Below are positions 57,473 to 64,000 of a stretch of DNA of 64,000 bases, one piece after another. Position numbers and translations under genes: made by a program. Position 1 is the stretch's first letter; the number at the start of each line of letters is the position of its first letter. This stretch comes from Posidonia oceanica (lineage: Eukaryota > Streptophyta > Magnoliopsida > Alismatales > Posidoniaceae): NCBI GenBank assembly GCA_037176725.1, contig JAZBRS010000023.1:30313001-30377000 (forward strand). Reading direction: 5' to 3'. Below the pieces are notes generated by a model. It ran no database searches. It saw only the letters and a program-made list of their open reading frames with translations, and was not told the DNA's origin.

Positions 57473-59624
57473 GTTGGACGCTAGAACAGGCAGCATCCAA
57501 CATTGGACGTGGCCTGTGCTAGCGTCCAACGTTGGACGTCCTCTAGTCTGGCGTCCAACAACTCGAGTGCAGCAGCAGCAGCTCCGCCCCCTTCGGCTCA
57601 CCGCCCGTCCACTCCACTGCCTCCCCACACTTACTACACGTCCCTTCCTTCGCTCCACGCCATCCACTACCTTCCAAGCCTCACTTACTACCCATCTCCT
57701 CCTTATCAGCCCAAAACAAGCTCTCATACACCTCACTGACAGGCCTGACTTTCGCCGGCTGTGTCAGCCACCGCCTTGCCTCTGCCGCCCTCCTGCCAAT
57801 GCCCACACCCTCCTCTGACATCCCACATGGCCTCTACACTCTCACCCGCACCAGCCAGCACCTGCCAAGCCCAGAATTTGGCCTGCAAATCTCTGCCAAG
57901 CTCAAGAACCCATGCAGCATTTGCACAAAACCGAGACTTCAAGCCATTGCCACTCTCACCACACGAAGCCTACGAGAGAATGTCCACTTCCGAGAGCAAG
58001 AAGGCACTCCCATCTTCGTCTGCAACCAGCTGCAAGCTCCTCTGACGCTCTGAGCTGCTCAGGAGACCTCGCCGAACCTGCTGCTGTGCACACACCTGCA
58101 ACTTCGGTGAACTTCGTCGACCCGACGTTCCAGGGCTTCCAGAGGTTAGTTCTCTACCCCCTGTAGTCGTGCCTGCATGGTAGTATGTGTCTATACCTTT
58201 ATTACAAGTTTTTACTTCCTTTTGGACGTGATTCACATCCAAGAGGAAGTTCAGAGTGTTGGACGCACCAACTGGTGCGTCCAACGTTGGACGCGGCATA
58301 GGCCGGCGTCCAACGGCTTGCTTTGCTCTGCCCTTGTTTAAATGCTTTTCATGCCTTTTCCTTGCATGCCTGTTTGCAAACATATGCTATTTGCCTCCTT
58401 TTAAGGCTCTCTGATGATATACCATGCTTATCAATTTGTTCCATGCGTGTTTGAATGCTTTTGCATGCTTAATGAACAGTCTGTCTTCTGCCTTTGCTGG
58501 ACGCTAGAGTGAATTACGTCCAACGTTGGACGCTGGTTCACCTAGCGTCCAACGCCTCTGCTTGCTTTGCTTTCCTACCATGCCTACCTCATGCATATTT
58601 TGAGTATTATTTTGTGATCCATGCCTACTTAGAGATGCCTGGCCCCTATGGCAACCATGTTTAGGTTTGCTAGGATTTTTCTAAGTTGTCTACTCCTTTT
58701 TGCAAGTCTTAAGCTTTCTCCTCTTATGCATACCTTCTTTTATCTTGCCTCCTTGTATTAAATACTTGCCATGTTTGCTGTGCATGCTCCTGTTAGTTCC
58801 CTACATGCCTTTAAAGTGTTTGCATGCATCTAGGTGGGGTAGAACTGAGCTCCCCCTTTAGAACACGTGAGTCTGCATGTCTGGGTCGTTGGACGCCAGA
58901 GCCTTCAGCGTCCAACGTTGGACGCTGCTGGCTCTAGCGTCCAACGTCCTGGCCTCTCATGCACTTCCTGTGATCTTGCTTATTTGCTTGCTTCCTGTGT
59001 TCTTATGCATGTTTAGCTCCAGTAGCATCTGTTCTTTTATTTCAGTTAATTTATTTGCTTGTTTACGCATGCTTTTTGTGTGTTGTGCCTCCCAGAGCGT
59101 TGTACGCTGCTGGTGTTGGCGTCCAATGTTGGACGCCGACCTAGCCCACGTCCAACGCCCTGGTTGTGCCTCTGGCCTGGCACTCAGCACAGGTAAGGTC
59201 TGATTTATTTTTTTTATGCCTCGTTTGCTTGCTTGCTCCATGCTCAACCCTAGTGGCCCAAATGCATGATCCCAACTCTCCTCTATCACTTGTATGCATC
59301 TTTTCTCCCCTCTGCCTTCTGTTCTTGTTGGACGCCATCCTCTCTGGCGTCTAACGTTGGACGCCCAGCCTACAGGCGTCCAACAACCTGCATGCTTGGA
59401 TCTTTAATTTTGGCATGCTCCTTGCTCTGATTCCTCTTCTATCTTTCTGTTAGGATAGATCTACATGTCTAGCACCCATTTAGCTGCACATTTGCATCAA
59501 TACTGCATTCATATAGTTAGATTGCATGTTTTTAAAAAATATGCATGCTATCTATCTGCAGCAGGTGTTGGACGCCAGCAATACTAGCGTCCAACGTTGG
59601 ACGCTGGTGTTGCCAGCGTCCAAC
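57473..59624. repeat. Seven self-palindromic units in the D LTR
   Basis: Units at 57473-57559 (triple), 58258-58314, 58497-58553, 58888-58945, 59099-59156, 59327-59384 and 59567-59624. Core GCGTCCAACGTTGGACGC flanked on both sides by short loops and outer GTTGGACGC and GCGTCCAAC arms. Start spacings are 785, 239, 391, 211, 228 and 240 bp. First and last units lie at about the same distance from the LTR ends as in C. Confidence 0.92.
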
Positions 59625-60175
59625 GCTTGCAGATGGCTGACAGCCGTTTTAAAGTGCAGATTTCGTTTCGTTCGCCGTTTCTCGCGTTTTGTCACTTCTT
59701 TGGCTTGCTGCAACCCCAATGCATGTTACCCACCCCTTTGTTTTGATTTCGCACCCCGTTTTGCCTTGTTTTGCACACTTTACCTCGTTTTCTGTGTTTT
59801 GCATCGCTTTTCCACTCCTTTGCATGATTTGCTGCACCCCTTCGCATTGCTTTCTGCCCTTTGCATTGTTTCCCGCACCTCGCATGGTTTTCCGTATTTT
59901 TGCACCATTTTCCGCACCTGCTTTGCTTTATCGCTTGCATGTCGCCTGCATTGCTTGATTTTCCCGCAGTTTTGCTCTCTCGTTTGCATCTGCATATAGG
60001 GCCGTGATGCTTACTGCTTTGGAGTTCTCGCGAACCAGGGTCCGCCCAGTTCGGAACACTGGCAGCGTGGCTGAGCATTTAGATAGCACGTTTATTTCCA
60101 ATGCATAGTAGGTAAGCATTTAACGCATTTAGGCATTAGGCTAGCAATTCCCTGCATAAGCGCGAGATTGCCTAA

Positions 60176-60240
60176 GAAAGACCGACTCTCGGACGTATCG
60201 GGGGTGCCTAACACCTTCCCCGTGCGTAACAGGAGTCCTT
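60176..60240 (+). promoter_or_regulatory. Conserved LTR 3' block in D
   Basis: Same block as in L1, L2 and C, with TATCGGGGGTGCCTAACACC and CCCCGTGCGTAACAGGAGTC. Confidence 0.7.
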
Positions 60241-60573
60241 GTCCTTTCTCTTGGCTCGCATCGACCTTTTTCCTTTATCCTAGGCTTGAGTCATAGCATA
60301 GCATAGTTTAGCTTAGCATAATATCTCTTTGCCCCTCCTTGCATCCGGTTCAGCATGTCTTTTCATGCTTTACCCCCTGATTTTCCTTGTCTTCCAATTC
60401 AATAGACCCGGTGGTGACTCCGAATTGTCTTATCATTTCTCTTCTTTTCTTTTGCCAGCGTTTCCGAGTCGAGTTCTTCCCTCAGATCTAGCCGCATATA
60501 GTGAGCCTAATTTGATCGGTGCACACAAGCTTTGGTAATGTGCATGGACGATCAGAATTCAGGATTACTACAG

Positions 60574-60591
60574 TGGCGACTTCGCTGGGGA
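60574..60591 (+). other. Primer binding site of element D
   Basis: TGGCGACTTCGCTGGGGA one base after the LTR; one mismatch from the C site. Confidence 0.85.
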
Positions 60592-61750
60592 CCAGTACTC
60601 CACTTTCGCTTGGCCTTCTCGCCTCTTGCTTGGGTGTTTTGCTTGCCTTTTGCTTCTGCCTGCTTTACTTGCTTACCTGCTTGCTTGGTTATTTACCTGC
60701 TTTATGCCATAATTGCTTGCGCTGCTTCATTTACTTGCATTACATGTCTAAATACTTGCTTGGCACACCATGCATGCCTTTTGAATGATGAATGCTTCTT
60801 TTTACACCAATGCAATGCCACTGCACCTGCACATGCCATGCATGCCTGCTTTTGCTATGATAAGTGTTTTTTCTTTCACTATCATGCTCACACACACATA
60901 CACATGCCATGCCCATGCCTTTTGCTGTGATATGTGCTGTCTGCTTGCCATATCTGGGTGATTTTCTTCCCCTTTTGCACTAAGCCTAAGGACAATTAGA
61001 GACTGATTGCTTCCTCCATGGCTAATTAAAAACGGCAAGTAAAAAGAACTTCTAGGAGCAACTAGAGACTGCAAACTCACCTGCACCCCCTTGAGTTAAT
61101 AAAATACGCAAGATAAAACGTGAAGCATGTGCATAAAGCATCATATAGGGCATGCATTCTTCTCATCTGAGTCCACCTACAGTCTGAGAAGGATAGTCCC
61201 GATCTCTTACTTCCAACGCTTTGGTGTGGAGTAACTAGATCAGTCTGTCCCCTCCCTTGTCAGGGGGCCACGTCGGTGTTAGTAGAGGATACCACCCATG
61301 CTTCTAGCAGGGTCAAGGCCACCTACACACCACTACGTCACCACCTGAGCTTTGGGCCGGGTTTAAGACGTGGGACCTGCTTTTTTCTAGCCTGAGTCGG
61401 CGACCCGTACACCCCTGAGCGTCCGAAGTAGACTTCCTACTAGGACACCCTAGATTGGTGAGGGAGAGCATGCTAGAAAGCAGACATCTGCATTCATATC
61501 ATACATCTAACACATTTGCTTTTACTTTCAGGTTCTAATCCTTTGATTTTGTTTGCTCTTCGCGCAGAGATCTGTCAGCGAGTTCCTTAGCTGGAGCTTG
61601 AGTGTCTTCTCTTGCTGACGCCCCTGCTGCAACCCCTGCTTCTGATCATCCTCCCTTCCGAGCTACTTCGCTTTAGCGAACATAGCTCTTCCTAGGATTC
61701 ACCCTCTTGCTCCTGCTCGTAGCCCTGTGATCACCCGTTCTCGGTCAGCG
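60592..61750 (+). other. Element D 5' leader
   Basis: About 1.16 kb without credible coding frame. Cys/Leu-rich open frames at the start come from TTGCTTGC-type repeats. Shares blocks with the C leader. May contain the packaging signal. Confidence 0.65.
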
Positions 61751-64000
61751 ATGGCCTAGTTTGCTGGTGACTCCCAGGTCCCTATTGCCCCGGAGGCGGC
61801 CCCTCTTTTGGTCCCTTCGGCTCCCGCATATGCTCCCTCTGTGCCAACGTCTCCTTCTCTGGTACAGCTGCCGCCTTCTTATTCTGTGGGGCAGTGGCAG
61901 GCTCTGCCGGACCCAGTTGCTGAGACTGTCTTGGTAACCACCGCCCGCCCTCCGGAGACACCACTGACTCTTCCTCCCTAGGGTAACGTCACTTTTGACG
62001 CTCACCCTGCCGCAGCGAATTACGCCTTAGGACCTCCGCCTCTTGGACAATCTACATCCCAACCGCTTGATTCTGGTCCTCCGCCGGTCCTGCAACTCAG
62101 CATACCCACTGACGGGTCCCCTGAGATGCAGTATCAGCAGCTGATGGAGACTGCCCAGAGACTGCAGGGCATGGCTCTATCTCTCCGCCCCTCATTTGTT
62201 CCTGCTGCTCCCGAGGCTCCGCTGCGACCTGCTCCCGCATCGCAGGCATTCCCCTCTGCTCCTCCGCCCATACCACCGCCTCAGCTACTCACTGCTCAGG
62301 CGATGAGGGCCCAGCTTCTGCCTCCTGCATATGCACAACACCAAGCACAGCATCCTCCTCTGGCACCTGGTGGTCAGTCCGTAGGACTAATCGGAGCATA
62401 GCAACCCTCTGGCCTGCAGCCCAGCAGCGTGCCGGTGCAGCAGCTGACGCTCCAGCACACTGCATCTCCTACTACTCAGCATGCTAGTTATACATACCCC
62501 CTGCATCAGCAATACCCTACCCCAACATACATGCCTGCACACACAGCACACCCGCACAGATACGCCGCCCATCCCGTCGCTCCACCAAGCGAGGTGATGG
62601 TTGACCCAGAGGAGCACCTCGGTGCATCTTATGCGGCGTATGTGGCCCCTGCCCCTGCTGTACCACCTCATTTGGCAGCAGCTCCAGAATCTAGCGACGA
62701 CAGGCTCGCCATTCTGGAGAAAGCACTTCGATAAGTGCAAGGCACAGACCACCAGTCTTGCCAGTTCCGGGACCTCTGTTATTTCCTAGAGGCAGTACTC
62801 CCCCCGAAGTTCCGCATCCTGGTATTTGAAAAATACAATGGTAGAGGCTGCCCAATTGCACACCTGAAGGCGTACTACGGAGATCTTGCTCAGCTCCAGG
62901 CTGACGAGAGGTTGCTAATCTGCTTGTTCCAGAAAAGTCTGAGCGGCCCCACGCTCAAGTGGTTCACCTCATTTGATATGGCCAGCATTAAGACGTGGAA
63001 TGACCTCAGCTAGGCATTCCTAGGACAATACTCCTTCAACTTGGACCTGGTCCCTAAGCGCGAGGACCTCGTCGCATTAAAGCAGAACCCTGGCGAGCCG
63101 TTCAGGGAGTATGTCGGCCGCTGGCGCGCACTCGCTTCGCAGATTCGAGACGGACCCTCTAATGAGGAGTCCCTCGAGATTGTGATTGGGGGTGTGCAGC
63201 CTGCTGTCGGGACTCTGCTCAGCATTCAACCTGTCACAACCTTCTCTGCACTGATCCGAGCTGGCACCAGCGTAGAGAGTTCACTACAAAGTGGCAACTT
63301 CCCAGCGCTCTCTGCGTTTGCCAAGCAAGCCACCGCCAGCAGCAATAGCAACAACACCAACAGCAACAGCAGTGGTACCAGCAGCCGGCCCAAGAAGAAG
63401 GACTCGCCAAAGCCTGCTGTTGCCTACGCCGACCCTGCGCCTGTGCCTGTTCAGTTGGCGGTTCGACCTCCCCCGCATCAACTAATCTATGCACCAGCAC
63501 CCAGAGCACCTCCCACACTACAAATCACCACCACCGCCCAACCGGTGTATCCTGCCGCACCAGTCCAGCAAGCGCAACCCCAGGGGCCATGACGTTAATT
63601 CACCCCATTGGTGGAACCGCTAACCGCCATCCTCCCCAAGGTTGCGACACTTCTGAGGTTTCCCGAGGCGCGCCCTTTGCCAAATTCACTTCCGCATTGG
63701 CATAAGGCGCACCTTTTTTGCGACTTTCATCGAGCCCCTGGGCACTTAACGAACAGTTGCCTCACTCTACGGGACGCCATCCAGAATCTGATCTAGTCGG
63801 GAACGATCTCGATCCACATGCACGAGGCACCTTCTTCTGTCCCCCCATCAGCATTAGCCCCTGCATCTACATTAGCACCCCCTCGTCCCAGCATTGTCCA
63901 CCAGCCTCTCCCGAAACATCCCAATCCGGGGGGCGCGGGGACCTCGGGAATCTACTCTCTCTCCCCCTCCGGGCCTGCTGCGTTTGTGGTAGACCCCTCT
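61751..64000 (+). pseudogene. Element D gag (continues past window)
   Basis: One plus-strand frame from the ATG at 61751 to the window end, broken by in-frame stops: TAG at 61757, TAG at about 61979, TAG at 62399, TAA at 62732, TAG at 63011, TGA at about 63590 and TAG at about 63794. Nearly all are one C-to-T step from Gln or Arg codons. About 300 Pro/Ala-rich residues lead to a helix (LAILEKALR), a capsid-like gag domain (FRILVFEKYNGRGCPIAHLKAYYGD, GPTLKWFTSFD, WNDLS, FREYVGRWRALASQI; about 62760-63230), a Ser/Asn-rich then Pro-rich linker, and a CX2HX4HX4C knuckle (CDFHRAPGHLTNSC, about 63717-63760). Typical Ogre-type gag. Confidence 0.87.

Larger units (their letters stand above)
57253..60572 (+). 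repeat. Element D 5' LTR (3.32 kb)
   Basis: Starts TGTAGACACCCC and ends GGATTACTACA, immediately followed by the primer binding site. The last 600 bp match L1 and L2 well. The middle is pyrimidine-rich with many TTGCATGC phrases and seven palindromic units. Open frames in it are not supported as genes. Confidence 0.9.
57253..64000 (+). mobile_element. Element D: Ogre-like retrotransposon, 5' part
   Basis: Plus-strand element with 5' LTR, primer binding site, leader and gag; continues beyond the window. Inserted in the gag of E; the left flanking pentamer is GTGGC. Its LTR ends are related to L1 and L2, and its palindromic units and primer site match C. Confidence 0.88.

Noticed and set aside
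1..64000. Host genes, tRNA or rRNA genes
   Set aside because: Every convincing protein match is a retroelement or element-borne PMD gene. I saw no cloverleaf or rRNA-like sequence.

Overview
The window is nuclear DNA of a flowering plant, most likely a eudicot with a large, repeat-filled genome. Almost every base belongs to nested Ty3/gypsy LTR retrotransposons of the Tat/Ogre type. I see no host gene, tRNA, rRNA or CRISPR array. The plant assignment rests on Tat-type pol with a second (archaeal-type) RNase H, on plant mobile domain (PMD) proteins, and on short GT-AG introns. I do not name a species.

Layout, left to right. Element A (1-33312, minus strand) has its 3' LTR at 1-882 (cut by the window edge) and its 5' LTR at 31769-33312. 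Its gag, two protease domains, G-patch, RT, RNase H, archaeal RNase H and integrase read leftward. Two giant solo LTRs interrupt it, L1 (11346-17395, about 6.05 kb) and L2 (23727-29754, about 6.03 kb), each with its own 5-bp target duplication. Element B (33313-51103, plus strand) is a second copy of the same family. Its gag was cut by the insertion of A, so its 5' end lies left of the window. Its 3' LTR is 49527-51103. Element C (51104-56195, minus strand) has a gag N-terminus, leader, primer binding site and 3.3-kb 5' LTR, and B is inserted in its gag. A gag remnant of another element, E, lies at 56196-57252. Element D (57253 to the window end, plus strand) has a 3.3-kb 5' LTR, primer binding site, leader and gag.

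The order of events read from the nesting is: E first; then C and D beside or in it; B into C; A into B; then L1 and L2 into A, followed by their reduction to solo LTRs.

The most interesting content is threefold. (1) Both A and B carry, between integrase and the 3' LTR and on the strand opposite to gag-pol, two genes for PMD-like proteins with conserved introns. (2) Both A and B encode two complete retropepsin domains in one polyprotein, followed by a G-patch. (3) Each LTR family carries repeated short palindromes with arms specific to that family. The clearest are the 58-bp self-complementary units spaced about 230 bp apart in the C and D LTRs. All coding regions except the RT frame of A are decayed, mostly by C-to-T type stop codons.
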